A stretch of 64,000 nt of DNA from Dasypus novemcinctus (Eukaryota > Chordata > Mammalia > Cingulata > Dasypodidae), in assembly GCF_030445035.2 (NCBI RefSeq), contig NC_080677.1:6572001-6636000 (forward strand). The letters are read 5' to 3'. The position numbers and the translations under genes are program-made. Under the pieces are notes generated by a model. It made no database searches. It was given only the letters and a program-made list of their open reading frames with translations, and was not told the DNA's origin. This document shows, one piece after another, positions 21,501-34,330 of this stretch. The number at the start of each line of letters is the position of its first letter. The first letter of the stretch is position 1.

Positions 21501-24350
21501 CCAAATATAAAGATAAAATTCTTTTTCAATTTATTCTTTGAAACATTGGAAGAAGAGAAAATTGGAATTTTCTGCACAAAAGGCCATTTGAATGTACACT
21601 GATGCTGGGAATAGAATCAGTGATTTGATGGATCATTATTCTTTACAAAAATTGTAAAGTGCCAAGGAGGCTGCATTCCCTCCCTAGCCCACAACTTATT
21701 AGGCACATATTCTGGTTCCATAGCAAAAGAGAATTAACTGAACTTTAGCAACATATTTGCTGTCTTTCAATTTTAGTTGTAATTGTTATTTCTATCTTTA
21801 AAAGTGGTAGAATGATAGTTAAAATGTCTACTAAAATTTAGGAATACAAAAATAGGATTAATCATTCTGTAACTGAGGATATTTTATTGACTCTAAAAAC
21901 GTTCTTTCAATGAGTGGTAGAAAATTTAAACTGGCTACTTTCAGGAATATACAGTACAATTCATTGATCTTTCAATTAATATCAATACCTTTATCTCAGT
22001 TTGAGCCTAATTTATAAACAGCTTCTAGGTTTCTACTTTCTTCTACCTCCTATAGACCCCTTGAGAATCATGGAGGTCAGTCCAGCAAATATACACCATT
22101 CTTACCTCTCTCATCCCTGTGAGAAGCTGTACCCAGCAGTTACTGACGTACATGTCATGTGCCCAAAAGGTATTATCTGATGATGATATTTTCCCAGGTG
22201 ATTCAAGGAGACACTGCTTCTCCTCCTTTTCCTAGCAAGAGTCCAGATTTCTCTGTCTAGTGGCAAGCTGGTAAATTGATTCAGGTTCCTGGTTAATAAT
22301 TCCAGGTCGCTCTTGGAATGGAAAGACACTTACCTTTAGTAATTCAGCTCTGTGGGAAACTTAAGGAGGATTTTCCCACTTTCTTCTAGCTGCAACAACC
22401 CTTACTCCTCTTCAGGGATACTGGATACATTTTCAGGAATTTTGATTCAACAAACTTCATTTAGGGGAAGGGAATAGCACTCGTCTTTGGATACAGCTAT
22501 TTTCACTGATTTTCTCTTTTGGTGGGAGAAAAAAATCATCTGGCATGATTCTTACTCTTTCTTTGCTTCTATGCCAGTGATGTCCCCAATCACTCATCAG
22601 CAACCCCTCTTAATTTCATCCCAGGAAAATGTTTACCCTCTCTGCAAATATAAGATGCTAGTTCCCAGTACAGATGGGTGAAAGGCTGTATTGATCTTTG
22701 GAATTCAGACTCTGGATTTCTTTTCTCTCAGTGTTGAATTATCTCCATAGCAGCCAGTGCCAACACTGGCTGAAGAGAGAGAGACAAAAAAGATACCAAG
22801 AAAATTAGGAAGCAAAATGTTCCATTAATTCCCTATTTGCCATCCACCTGCCTCTGACGTATCACCATATATATGACAAGGATTAGAACCACCAAACCAA
22901 TATCTACCCTTTTTTTGATGTTGCTGCAGGTTTATGGCCATTCTTGCTAAAGCTTTATTGGTTTTCTGTCTTGTTGAAGTAGACCAGACAATGTTTGAGC
23001 CAAAAACAATCATCTCAGGTACAGTAGAACTAAGTCAAAAGAATCTGCTACTCTCATCAACTTTTGTGAAACCCATGTTGGCTTTGATTTCACATCATTA
23101 GGGGAATGTGTGTCCATGTGTAAATTCTGCGAACAGACCACCCTGCCCCAAGCCAAGACAGACAGAATCCAAAGAGACAGAGATGCTGTTAATACAAAAA
23201 TGGACTGGAGTCAAAAAGTAGCTCCTTGCCTTTAGGCAACTGTGCTACTTCATCGTGGCTGGCTTGTACCCCCTCAATCTGAAACCCCGAGGAGTCCCAG
23301 TTCAGCGACTTAAATGGGATATCTTTGAAGTGCAGTTGAGCTCAAGACATTGGGTGGGGAGTTTTTGTAATGAACCCTAAATGAGGCAAGTTCTGATTAC
23401 TCTTGGTACATCTAGTTAGGCACCCATGGCCTCTAATCATAAACTGAGGGAATTTGTGCTATGATAAGGCAGCAATGGCTAGATGAGAAAACTGTCTCAT
23501 CTAAATCACAACAAGATGTGTACAGATATTGTAAGATGAAGCTGTTGTAGTTCAAATCTTTACATCTAAAATGAAAGTTCAAAAGATATCCATTCAAAAA
23601 CCTATTTTGCAAGTCTGGAATTGAGTGAGAGAATTATGCAGGGTAATTAACTTGAAAGATCTTATTTTAATCACAACACATGGTGAAACCTGAAATATTC
23701 TATGGCTATAACAGTCAAATATAGAGAAACTCGTACTCTAAATAGCAAAAGGAAGGAAGAGTTTAGTAGGTATATCCACAGAGTGTGACATTTAGGCAAC
23801 CCAAATGTTTTAAAGTATTTTGTTATTGAGCTTTTAAAATCCATACAGGAGAAAAAATGCGTACAAATGCATTTTTTATTTTCCTAGTTTAGCCCTGAGA
23901 GTACTTGGGTCTTTCAGGTCATTAATCTTTCTTCATCTGTGTTGGAGTCATAAATAAGAGAGAAGGCTTTATGTTTTCTTACTGGAGAGAGCAGAGCACA
24001 TACTCATTCAGGTATTGAGAGAGGCAGAGGAAGTTTCTGGGTTGCTCAAAAAAAGATGACTAAAACAACTTTGTCTTCTAACATTTCGGTCACTATTTTT
24101 GAGCTTTGTAGTCATGGAGTAGCACATGCCACCAATAAGCAGGTAAAGAATTCAACTGTGTGCTTTGGAGAGGGTGGGAAATGGGGAGGTGGGTGTCAGG
24201 AGAAGGAGACACCTCGGCGTTTGCCTCCCTTCTTCTTTTGTCTGCCCTTCAACAGCCCTTCAGTCACTCTAGGTTTCTAAGGAGCACATTGGAAATCAAT
24301 GCTCAGCATTGCTAGGCTCCTTCCTAAACCCCAGATGTCATGAATGTAGA
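21501..24350. other. Long unassigned stretch, no exon seen
   Basis: Mixed composition. Open frames of 62-74 codons occur (22111-22329 minus, 22487-22681 plus, 22825-23013 minus, 24056-24280 plus), none with recognisable domains or splice support. I name no repeat with confidence. Parts of 22060-23500 have the even composition of low-copy DNA. Confidence 0.4.
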
Positions 24351-25235
24351 GATCAAACATTTAGTCCTCAGGACCCGCCCCCGTTCTTTCTGCACTCCGT
24401 TCACTCATTTATTCACTTAGCAATTTACACATCATAATTCTCCATAGCCTTGCCTTATTTTATTCTGTTATTTAAAAATGGGCTGGTCATGCAGTTTGGC
24501 ATTTTCCTGTACTACTGCTTTTCCATCCACATCCGTGGCTTCTCCTTTGCCCAGACTGCTCTTAGAAATCCCTACTGCTCCCACCCAATACAAGCCGGGG
24601 CTTTCTTCTTCCCAGCTTCACGCAGCCATCTCTTGGGCTACATCTCCGTGGGTTAGCCTCAGACCCCCAGGGACGGCGTTTGTATTGAGGATGAGTTAAT
24701 GATAGTTTACGAGATATTCAGGAAGCTGGACTACCCTTCCTTGACTGGATCGTGGATCAGTGGCAAAGCTAGAAGTGTTCTTTCTTTGTTACAGGATTGT
24801 ATTTAGACATGGTTCAAAGGACGGGTTGGTGGGGAGCACTTAGTTAAATGATTCTGATGCACGTATTTTCTAGCCTACACTTTACAGACAGTCTTAACAA
24901 AGTCCTGATGGCCTCTGTTACAGTCACACAGTCACAGGATCATCACGGAAGGCGACTGTTCTGTCCCTGACATGACTTTGTTCTAGAAATGCTTTCCCCA
25001 GCTATAACCTCCACTGTGTCACCTTCCCTTCCCCCTCCAGCTTTGTGGCCCCTCCAGTCCTTTCATTCAGCTTGGCTTTACAACTACTGCTTTAGGGGGT
25101 TATATTTTATACAGTATTTCTGGAAGTTTGTACTCCCCTAATTCATCTTAGAAAATATGCTAATTTCTTAGTAAATAACCACTACTTGTATTAAATCTGC
25201 TGTAATAATCATAAATACAGAACAAAATTTATACA
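24351..25235. other. GC-richer patch, unidentified
   Basis: 24360-24700 is GC-richer than its surroundings, with a few CpGs and two overlapping plus-strand frames (24450-24656, 24478-24699). No product is recognised. 25000-25080 has a weak L2-like look. Confidence 0.3.
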
Positions 25236-25239
25236 GAAA

Positions 25240-25640
25240 AGTATTGACTGAAGTGTTATGTGGGCTAACAATTTACCAGAAGCCTAAATGTCTAAATAAG
25301 GTATAATTTTAAGTGAATTATGGCAAATAGTCTCAATAACAATATTTGCATATAATTTGCACAAGTGTATTCTATTATAATATGAGAAAAAGACAAAATG
25401 AGATATATAGAATTTATTCAGCTATGTGAAATATACATATAAAAGACTTACATGAAAATATTAGTATATTATTCAATATTAATATATGGTAAATATTAGT
25501 AATTATTATTACAGATGGACTTTTGCCAATATATTACATTTTATTTTTTATGTTCTAAATTTTATTTATCAAATTCCATTTTTAGAATTTAAAAAATAAA
25601 ATACATAATTAGAAATAAAATTCAAAGGACTCTGCCTAAG
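25240..25640 (+). mobile_element. Old L1 3' end, sense
   Basis: 'agcctaaatgtctaaataag', 'ttttaagtgaattatggc' and a descending AT-rich end 'aaaataaaatacataattag' fit the last ORF2 codons and 3' UTR of an old L1. Highly diverged. Confidence 0.5.
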
Positions 25641-28423
25641 ATAAAGAGAACAAGACATCTATTATACTTCCCTTTTCTTAAGTTGTGAAAAAACTCATCT
25701 TACAAAATAATGTTTCAGACTCCCAATATGGGCAACCAAAATAAGTACTCTCATAAATACAGTGTAACAGTATTCTGTGGACAATTCTTCTAAGCTTCAA
25801 ACTAGTGAACTTATAAGTGTTTGATTCAGTTCTCACTGATACCTAGTCAAAAAAGACATTCTCATCTCTCAGAACTATCATCAGTAATACAGTATATAGT
25901 ATTTTAAACATACCATACTTTTCTTTTTTATTAGGGATCACATGCAACAGCATTTACCAGAATTCCTTTACTAACAACGCACAAACTGAAAGCAAAACAA
26001 AAATCAGCAAGTGTCACTATGTAACATTCCATGTGTTATTTACTCATCCCTTCGAATTTTGTTAGAGGTAGGCTCTCAGTCCAAGGCAACATGACTGGAA
26101 GGCAGCTGGGCAAATAAATCTCAACCAAATTCTCCCGCCTTGCAAAAATTTACCATTGACCAAGCTCGGAACCTAGGATCAAGGCATGATGAATACAATG
26201 CATACAATTCATGTAATACCGGCCTACAGCAGGGCAGTGAAGGCTGGAGCCGGGTTTGCAGAAACAGGCAGAAGACTTCCATCCAAGTTACAAGGACTCT
26301 TCTCTGACACACTTTTAGATGTGCTGCCCAAGTTGCATGTTAACGTTCATTCCAAATTTGATTGTTCCACCTACATAAGTGCACTGCTGAAAATCCTCCA
26401 GCCGGCCTGCCCTGAACTCAGGTACAGTAGGTGACATGGGGGAGCATGGAATGGGTGCCGCCTGCAGGTAGTCAGACCCAAGAGGGGGGAGAGGAAAGGG
26501 GTCCCTCCTTATAAACCTAGTCTCACTAAACCTTTTATACTATTCTGCCTTGGGGATGAGGGAGTGAGGAAAGTGAGTACAACCTGACCATCGGACTGCA
26601 GTGGGGACAGACAAAATTCTGCTGTGTAAAAGAATGCATGTCCTTTGCAGATATCAAGTATCTGTGAGTGATGTTTATACACTGTGAAGATTTCTAGGTT
26701 CTGTCCTCCTTCACTGGGAGCTTTTAATATTCAATGACGGTCTTTGCCTTAAACAAGTATTTCCCATAGCAAGGCAAAATCATCCAATTTCAATGCTGTC
26801 ATTTCTTCTACATTCATGAGCCATCATTTTTTATCAACCTGTGCTTCTTGTATTCCTTGGATAAAGCCCTTTTTTTTCTTCCTCCTAAAATTACCAACTT
26901 TCAGATTAAAGTGTTAGCACAATAGTCACCTCCAATAGAGGCAAGCCATTATCATTTTCTTTCTATTTTTAAAATAGCATTAATATTTGAATACCTTTGA
27001 GGGTAAAAGGTGAACAAAAGCCATTCCCCATCTGCAAGAAAATTTGATCTTCCATGAACTTCTCAGCTATTTCCCTGAAAACAGGAAAAGAGGGTAAGCT
27101 ACAAAACAACAACAAAAATTGGCCACAACTCAGTAAACTGCATTTGGACTGGAAGAAAAATAGATACCTGATAGGAAGGCATATATTTGGCTTTCCTGAG
27201 TATAGTGACTCTCAGAACAACAGCCTTCCAAAGACCCTGGAAGGGCCTATGGAGTTGGTGGAAGACTTTAGCTCTAGTAGGGAATGAGGCTGTAAAGACA
27301 CAGCAGGTTTCCTGTCTCCTTGCACCTGGGTGCTCTGAGGCACACCTGCAGCAGGACTCCCACGGAAGAGAGACACCTGCTTCAGCCCTGCCGGCAGCTG
27401 AGAGGTTCCGCCCGACATCCTCCTGGGCAGATGGTCCATGATGGTCTACCGTGGTCCCGTGAGTCTGAATGTCTGTTTGAACTTAGGAAGACCGTTTGTG
27501 GGAACAGAAGAGCTCCCTTGTATTATGGAAAATGAGATGTCCCAGCCTCACCTTATACTTTTCCTCTCCAGGCAAGAATTAGGTTTCTCTGAGAAGTTAT
27601 TTTTCTTTTATGGGAGAAATATGTTTAGACAATTGAAGAGAACCTTCAGGAGTGCTTGTTGCTATTGGAATGCCAGGCTTCTAGGGCTGTTTTGTGGGTA
27701 AGATATATATGTATATATTTTAAACCTTGAATTCATAATAATTCCAGTTTAAATTTAACATTGGGGAGATATGACAAATTCTTTAAAATTTTTATTGTAA
27801 ATCTATTCTCTTATCCTGTAAAGACTTAACTGACAGCATTAACAAAGTTACTTATTTGCTTTACCCTACAGTATAATTTCAAAATAACAATACTGGTAAT
27901 TCTATTGACAATAAGACTGCAGTATAGTGATTTGATATAGAATTGTTTCTTTTATCAACTTGTGTTCAAATTATGTTTCTTATTTAATATGTTTTTAATA
28001 GGAAAGGCATTGATGTGGTTCTAAGTCAAAACTGTTAAAAAAATGTATACTCAAATTAGCCTGAACAACATTCCTTCTGCGCTCTATAATTAAGAATTTT
28101 TATTAGTTTCTTGTCTATCTGTTAATATTAATTTTTATATAAGAAAACATATGTACTGATATGAAATAATATGATTAATATAATGTTATGATATGATATA
28201 TTATCTCAAATGTATACTATTTTAATTCCTACTGCCTGCAAGTTTTCTTTTTCCTAATGCACTGTGCTTTCTAAGCTAAACTATTTTCCCCTACCTTTAT
28301 AAATGTTTTTCTGATGTATCTAACTAAAATTAGTACAGCTAACAGATCATCCAAGTTTGGAGTTACCTGTTAATATAAAATGGCTATTTTATATTGCCAT
28401 TTGGAACTCAACATAATGTGAAA
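25641..28423. other. Unassigned stretch, no gene supported
   Basis: Mostly AT-rich. A GC-richer patch at 27290-27440 carries three overlapping frames on both strands (71-87 codons) with no recognisable product. 27700-28380 is very AT-rich. No RNA gene or clear repeat. Confidence 0.4.
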
Positions 28424-28500
28424 TAGGAAAGAAAGGGAAGGAAAGAAAGAGGGGAGGGAAACAAGAGAGAAGAAAGGACAGAGAGAGAGAAAGAGAGAGA
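28424..28500 (+). repeat. Polypurine (GA-rich) tract
   Basis: An almost unbroken run of A and G built from GAAA, GGAA and GAGA units, interrupted by only single C residues (in 'aacaagag' and 'ggacagag'). It is a simple-sequence tract with no coding value. Confidence 0.9.
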
Positions 28501-29174
28501 TTAACCTTGAGTCTCAGCTCTTATACTGTATACCTGATTAATAAAAGCTCCCTCCTCCTGGGGTTATGTAAGGATTATATGAGAAAGATAAAGATAGCTA
28601 ATTTAGGAAAGTATAAATAAAGGAGAGATAGATTCTTTCAGGCAGGGGAGGTCTTGAAACATGAAGATATGAGAGAAATCAGTAGAAAGGAAGGCAGGGG
28701 AATTGCCAAATTGGAAATCATCTTGAGAACCAATTAACTGAGACTGGAAAAGTATAGGTGTAGGATAACAGCAGACTTATTTAAGAAGAAGAGACTCTTC
28801 CTCAGAAAACAGTGGGAACAGGAGATGTAGACGACCCTAATTCTAGATGAGGAGGAGTATACGAAATGCTTCAAATCAGATGATTAGGTCTTTCACGAGT
28901 CAAATTCAGTATAGCTGAGGGATTATGGAATTTGAGAGATTGCACTAAAGCATTAGGTTAATTATGGGATCAAGGAAGAAATGTTTTGCCAATGCCCCAG
29001 TTGAAGTGCATTATTGCTCCACAAGAACATAATGTGCCAGATTACCTTTAGGGAGACAGTACAGCAAGAGCTCCCAAAGAGAAAAGATGGAAGCAGATGG
29101 AGGACTTGAACATGACATTTAGCTCTTACGGGGCATGAGTGATTTCTTTGCTAAGAATAGGAAAAACTGGGAAT
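28501..29174. other. No recognised feature
   Basis: Purine-rich on the plus strand with a faint L2-like look near 28650-28800, too diverged to call. No exon or RNA gene. Confidence 0.35.
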
Positions 29175-29179
29175 GTTAG

Positions 29180-29640
29180 TGTATTAGTCAGGGTTCTCTA
29201 GGGAAACAGAACCAACAAGAGATATATGTCAATAGTATGCGATTTTATCAGAGTCTCTCATGTGACCGTGGGAATGCAGAAGTCCAGGTTCCACAGGCAG
29301 GCTGCAAAGAGGGGCTCAGAATGAAAGTCCAGTGAAGGATCTTGATGAGTTCTGGGAGATGTTGGCTGTCCAAAGATGAGCTGGGAAATTCTCTCTCAGT
29401 GCTGGAGTCACTTCCCCTTTTAAGGCATTCAGCTGATTGGATAATGCGTCGCTCAGTGCTGATGGCACTCTCCCTGATGGATGTAATTGTAATCAGCTAT
29501 CTGTGATTTACCACTGCAGTAAAGTCACTGGTGACTACAGTCCATAAATACCCTTGGATTATGGTTAGCCCAGTGCTTGCTTGACCAAACAACTGGGCGC
29601 AATTACCTGGCTGAGTTGACACAATAGCCTAACCATCATA
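29180..29640 (-). mobile_element. ERVL-type (MLT2-like) solo LTR, minus strand
   Basis: The plus strand starts TGTATTAGTCAGGGTTCTCT and ends 'gcctaaccatcata'. On the minus strand it opens with the GGTTAGGCTATTGTGTCAAC series of MLT2-like LTRs. Exact GTTAG repeats flank it (29175-29179 and 29641-29645), the 5-bp duplication of ERVL elements. No internal retroviral sequence adjoins it, so it is a solo LTR left by recombination. Confidence 0.85.
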
Positions 29641-29645
29641 GTTAG

Positions 29646-31174
29646 CATTTCTTGTGGGAGTGAAAAACAGTCTCCATGCATATGCTTGTACTCCCTTCAT
29701 CCAGAGAAGCAATTTACCACTTTTGCTTCAATTCCACTTGCTGTGAATACCCAGCATCCAACTCATTCCATTCTCTGAATCCATTTGCGCAGGATTTTTG
29801 CTTGAATTTTCCCCATTGTTGTACTTTGTGCTTGTTGATGGTACCTCTTTCCTTTGGCCAAAACTTTAGAATGCTTACATTTCTGATTAATACATTTCTT
29901 GTTTTGAAAAGGAAAGCCATAATTATATGAAGTGAGTTCATATATTTTAACAACAGTGTGAAATAGTAGGATGTCATCAACTTCGCAAAGATCAGCTCTT
30001 GCTCACTGCCTCTGCTTGTGGAAGGTTCCAACAACAACTTTAAATTTCAAGGAAAGTGATGACTTGGAATTATGCTTGGTGGTTGGCATTTGTGATAGAG
30101 AAGACCCTTGACATTTGCAGATTTAGTATTCCAGGTTTTGTCTATACATGAACTAACACATCCTGTTGTAATTTGTAATTTTGCTGAGACATGAATTTAA
30201 ATATCACACTCTGCAAGGCTGGCAGCAACTCTTGCAGTGTTAAAAACTTTATCTGTGATAAATGATCCCTAAAAGTCAACTAGGCTATTGTGATATTAGG
30301 AAATTTTGGGGTACTTGCAGCTCTCACAATGAGTTGATTAAGGCCCTCAACTGAGCTCTTCTATATTTTTTAGTATTCCACATAGACAATTGCACAATGG
30401 ATTGCCCAACACATAAAAACAAATTAACATTCAATTCTAAGGCATTCGGTACTGCTGAGATGCAGCAAGAATTTGGGGAAATTGTCAGGACCAAAAAATG
30501 AAGAAATAGGTCGAATATCTGAGGGCGTTTGTAATTTATCGTGAAGGCAAAGGTTTATTTAGATGAGTATATTAGGTTAATGGAGGTGAGAGTTCCAAGT
30601 CCCCTTGATAAGTATCACTTTGTCATCCACTGTTCCAATTTTTTTCCTACACTTGCCCATGATCTTATATGGCAAACCTGTCTTTGTTTTATAGCAGAGT
30701 TCTCAGTATTCAAAACATCTTAGGATATTTGTCTGAAATTATATAATTTCAGCCTTTAAAAAGCAGATTTAATCATCCATATGCCAGTAGCCTATATATT
30801 TCTATTCTTTTTAGAAGAGAACTGGACCTGGCTTTGCTACATAACACCTTTTCTCCATGTGCATGTTTGAAGGGATTTTCTAAACCTTCATATCTTAGGT
30901 TCAAAATTAAATCTTCTAAGTTGATGCTTTTTGAAAGATCAGTTACCATTCATTAAACATTTTTTATTCCTTCTTGGAAGCATACCTTGCTAATTCATCT
31001 CCTGTCATTAAGTCTTGCCTACCAGCAGTAGGATTCTCATGTAGAACAGAAATACCCACTTATGAGTTGTCTGTGAAGATTAACTGAGAATTTACTGGAA
31101 CAAGACTTGGCACATTGAGTTCAGGAAGTTTTAGATTTCCTCCATTAAATCTACAACACCTCCCCTGCCTGCAC
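29646..31174. other. No recognised gene
   Basis: Overlapping frames at 29676-29930 (plus) and 29714-30037 (minus) have no recognisable product. No repeat is named. Confidence 0.4.
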
Positions 31175-31265
31175 TTTAAAATACTGTGTCCTATTCACCT
31201 TTGGTTCTTACAGTGACCAGCCCAGTGCTTACTACCAGGATGTGCAATAAACATTTGTGGCATGT
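31175..31265 (+). mobile_element. L2 3' end, sense
   Basis: 'cagtgaccagcccagtgctt' followed by GTGCAATAAACATTTGTGG is the characteristic end of L2 (CAGTGCCTGGCACATAGTAG...CAATAAATATTTG). Confidence 0.65.
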
Positions 31266-31884
31266 CCAAGACAGGTATCAACTTTAACTGTATTTGCTTG
31301 GAGGAACCAGCTGTTAGCTTCCACAGGAGGCATTCTGTAAGTTCTGGCCTCACTGCAGATGTCGTCATTCAGCTGTAATCTCCCATAAAATGTCCTTTAT
31401 CAAATCAGGTGGTGGAGGTTCTCCCCAAAGTAGGCTTTTGATGAGGGGTTACGATGCACATAAAATGTAATGATAAAAATCTGTATGTTTGAATTGTAAC
31501 TCTTGATAATAAAATCACTGCTATTGTATACTGGTCTATTCAAAACACTATGGCTAATTAGGTTCACACACCTGACAGATGGCTTTTCTCTCTTAAATTG
31601 ATTAAAAGCAATGTAATTACTGACAAAAGAATTCTCAGCTAATTCAGAGAAAAACATGAAATTGATACATCTGATGAAAGTAAAGTTATGGCTTAGAGTC
31701 TGAATATAGATTGCATGTAATATTCTCTTTCTCCATGCAAAATATTCACATAAGGAGCCCATTATTGACTAACTCATCAGCACTTCAAACGTCTCAATAA
31801 TTAATTGTGTATTTACACAGGAAGATATCAAAATTGATCTTCTAAGTTAGCTCTGCTGGTTTCAACTAATCATTACTTTAATGG
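31266..31884. other. No recognised gene; longest minus-strand frame is here
   Basis: A 120-codon minus-strand frame covers 31400-31762. Its product is rich in Phe, Ile, Asn and Ser, which is what AT-rich DNA gives when translated. It has no domain, signal or homology I recognise and no promoter or splice context. Confidence 0.4.
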
Positions 31885-32055
31885 ATGTTTAAATTAAAAT
31901 CCCAATTCTGCTACTTACTAGATATGAAACCTTGGTTAAGTTATTTAAATGCCCATGTTTCTTCATCTGATGGATAGGAAGATTTGGTGAGACAATGCTT
32001 ATAAAGCATTTGAGGAGTTAAACAGAAATTATAAATATGTTGGCAGTTATTGCTT
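31885..32055 (+). repeat. MIR SINE, sense
   Basis: 'aatcccaattctgctactta', 'aaaccttggttaagttattt', 'tttcttcatctgatggatag' and 'gcttataaagcatttgagg' follow the MIR order from the tRNA-related head through the core. Confidence 0.85.
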
Positions 32056-32139
32056 TCATATTTTCATAATTATTATTCCTGTGACCAAGATAATATTTGT
32101 GAATAGGTGTAAGGAGAAGAAATTAAATCATTAAAAACC

Positions 32140-32460
32140 AAACAAAGCTCAGTGAATGGTCCTGAAGTAGACACTCAGAATAAAAACTCCAATTAAATAT
32201 GTTCCTGCCCTCAAGTAACTAAAATTCTAGTGGAAAGTAAGATAAAGTGATCAAATTATTGAAAGATAGATGGAGAGATAGGATGAGATATAAAGGTATG
32301 TGTTACATTGGGAAACCTACAGGAGGAAGGGCCACCTGAGCTAACCTTTGGAGGAATTAGAATTGGGGCACAAAATGGAATGTGGGAAAGGAAACTCCAA
32401 GGAGAAAAAATGCCAGGTTCAAAGATGCTGGGTGAGTGAGAATTTAAAGCTTTTAGAACT
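32140..32460 (+). mobile_element. L2 fragment, sense
   Basis: 'ttcctgccctcaagtaacta', 'aaattctagtggaaagtaag' and the distal 'aggaggaagggccacctgag' and 'ccaggttcaaagatgctggg' match the L2 3' region in order. Confidence 0.7.
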
Positions 32461-33059
32461 GAATGTAGATTAATGCTCTCTGGGTTTTAGGTAGACAAGT
32501 GAGCTATGGTTAAGAATTCCCACTCTACCTCTTCTACCTGAGGTACGATTTTAAGCAAGATCATCAAAAATCAAATTAACACTGACCAGTCAGGATAGAG
32601 GAAGTGATTTAGTAATCTGAAATCTTACCCAGGAGAGGAATACTTTGAGCTCTTCTGTATATTGAATTAAGACAAGGCTAAAATGATACCAAGTTTGGTG
32701 TACATATCTAGAACATTTGGGTAAGTATAAATGTGAAAAGCTGACCTGAATGGTAAAACTGATAACTGAGAAGAGTAAGGGTGGAATGCACTAGAACAGA
32801 GGCTACTAGAAAACTCTCTGGATCTCCTCCCTGATCGTTTTACTCCCCAGCCTGGAACAACCCCAGACTGAGGACAAAAAGGTTTTAGAAGAACCACACA
32901 AAACACAGGGCCTGCCAGAAATCACATGTCCCTGTACCCCTGAAGGAAGCTGGTTACTACGTGAGCATTTGCTGTCACTAAGCTCTTCAAACGTCATGAG
33001 TAGGAAAACTCAGTCCATCCACACAGAGGAAGTGGGCTGAACTGATACGGCTATACCCC
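32461..33059. other. No recognised feature
   Basis: Minus-strand frames of 63 and 79 codons overlap at 32667-32997, unrecognised and without context support. Confidence 0.4.
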
Positions 33060-33515
33060 TGTGATAGTTTGAAGCTGCATATGCCCCAGAAAAGTGGGTT
33101 CTTAATGCTAATCCATTCCTGTATGTGTGTGTGGACCCAGTGTAAGCAGGATCTTTTGATGAGTAGGATTTTAACTTAAGATGTGACCGACCTCATTCAG
33201 GATGGGTCTTAATCCTCTTACTGCAGTCCTTTTTGAGAAAATGAAATTTGAACAGAGATAGTGAAAGTCACAGAAACAAGCAATGGGAAGCAATGGACCT
33301 GAGAAGAAAAGGGAGAGCCCAGCGCCGCTGCCATACTTGCCATGTGACAATGGAGTCCAGGCTCACTGGCGGCTGGTCTTAGGAAGAAGCTATCATCTTG
33401 ACAATGCCTTGATTTGGCCATTTTCACATCCTCAGAACTGTAAGATTGCTTTCCATTGGAAAAGTCACTCCATTGCTGGTATATATTTCTTTTGGCAGCC
33501 TAGCAAACGGAAACA
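33060..33515 (+). mobile_element. MaLR-like solo LTR, plus strand
   Basis: Begins TGTGATAGTTTGAAGCTG and ends 'gcaaacggaaaca'. Internal order: ATGTGACC, 'taatcctcttactgcagtcc', GAGAAAATG, 'catcctcagaactgtaag', 'tttggcagcctagcaaac'. It aligns block by block with 5361-5838. Flanks (acccc before, atcac after) do not give a clear target duplication. Open frames on both strands are shadows. Confidence 0.75.
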
Positions 33516-33519
33516 ATCA

Positions 33520-33986
33520 CTATCATGAGTCTCAACTTTAATCAAGGTCAATTTTGACTATCCATGGAACTCACTTCCATGTGCAGGTTTTGATGGATTT
33601 CATGACTTGGGATTCTCAAACGTTAAATCCTAACTCAGCCCTAGGGGACAGACCTCCCTTCTGGAGAATGAGTCAAGTATAACCCTGTGTGTTGAATGTT
33701 AAACCTAAAATGTACAGACACCCATATCAATGTTTCCTCTGGAAGATGACTCTTTCTTGGATTCAAATTTTTCTAATAAAGCAATTGTAGGGCTTGAGAG
33801 GTGAACTTGACCTGAACTTGCTACCCCTATCCTGCATGATTGTTTTGAAGGGGTCCGTAAACTGCACTTGAGTCACTCTTGAGGGGATGAATGTGTCGCC
33901 TCGGTGTGTGTTCCGACACATCACATTTATTCTTTGGTCTAAAGTGATCCCCAGTAACTTTGTGGTAGCAAGAGCCTCTTAAGCCT
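33520..33986. other. No recognised feature
   Basis: Even composition with a few CpGs near 33895-33915. No exon, RNA gene or named repeat. Confidence 0.4.
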
Positions 33987-34330
33987 TTATATTATTCAGG
34001 GTTCCCCAGAAAAACAGAACAGGCAGAATATTAAAAGATTTTTTACAGGAATTGGCTCAGGTATCTGTGGAGACTGCCAAGTTCAAATTCCATTCCTTTT
34101 GAAGAGATAACAAGTACTGAAAACTGTGAGTTTAGTAAACAGTTGGAGATTTACTGAACTCATAGCAGTGGGAATGTTTGACCTCAATGTATGTTTAACA
34201 GTGCAGGCTGAGAACACAGGGATAAGGTTTGTTGACTCTGTTCAGGCCAATTCTATACATCGTGGACCATCGCACCCTAAGCTTTCTCTAGACAGAGCTT
34301 CATCTCATCACCTTAAGAAATCCTAGTTAT
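33987..34330 (-). mobile_element. ERVL-type LTR fragment, minus strand
   Basis: Opens with 'attattcagggttccccaga' and 'aaaacagaacaggcagaata', then 'aggaattggctcaggtatct', the reversed end of an MLT2-like LTR as at 29180. The right boundary is indistinct and may reach past 34330. Confidence 0.55.

Noticed and set aside
31400-31762. 120-codon minus-strand open frame as a gene
   Set aside because: Composition (Phe, Ile, Asn, Ser) is what AT-rich DNA yields; no motif, signal peptide or context supports it.
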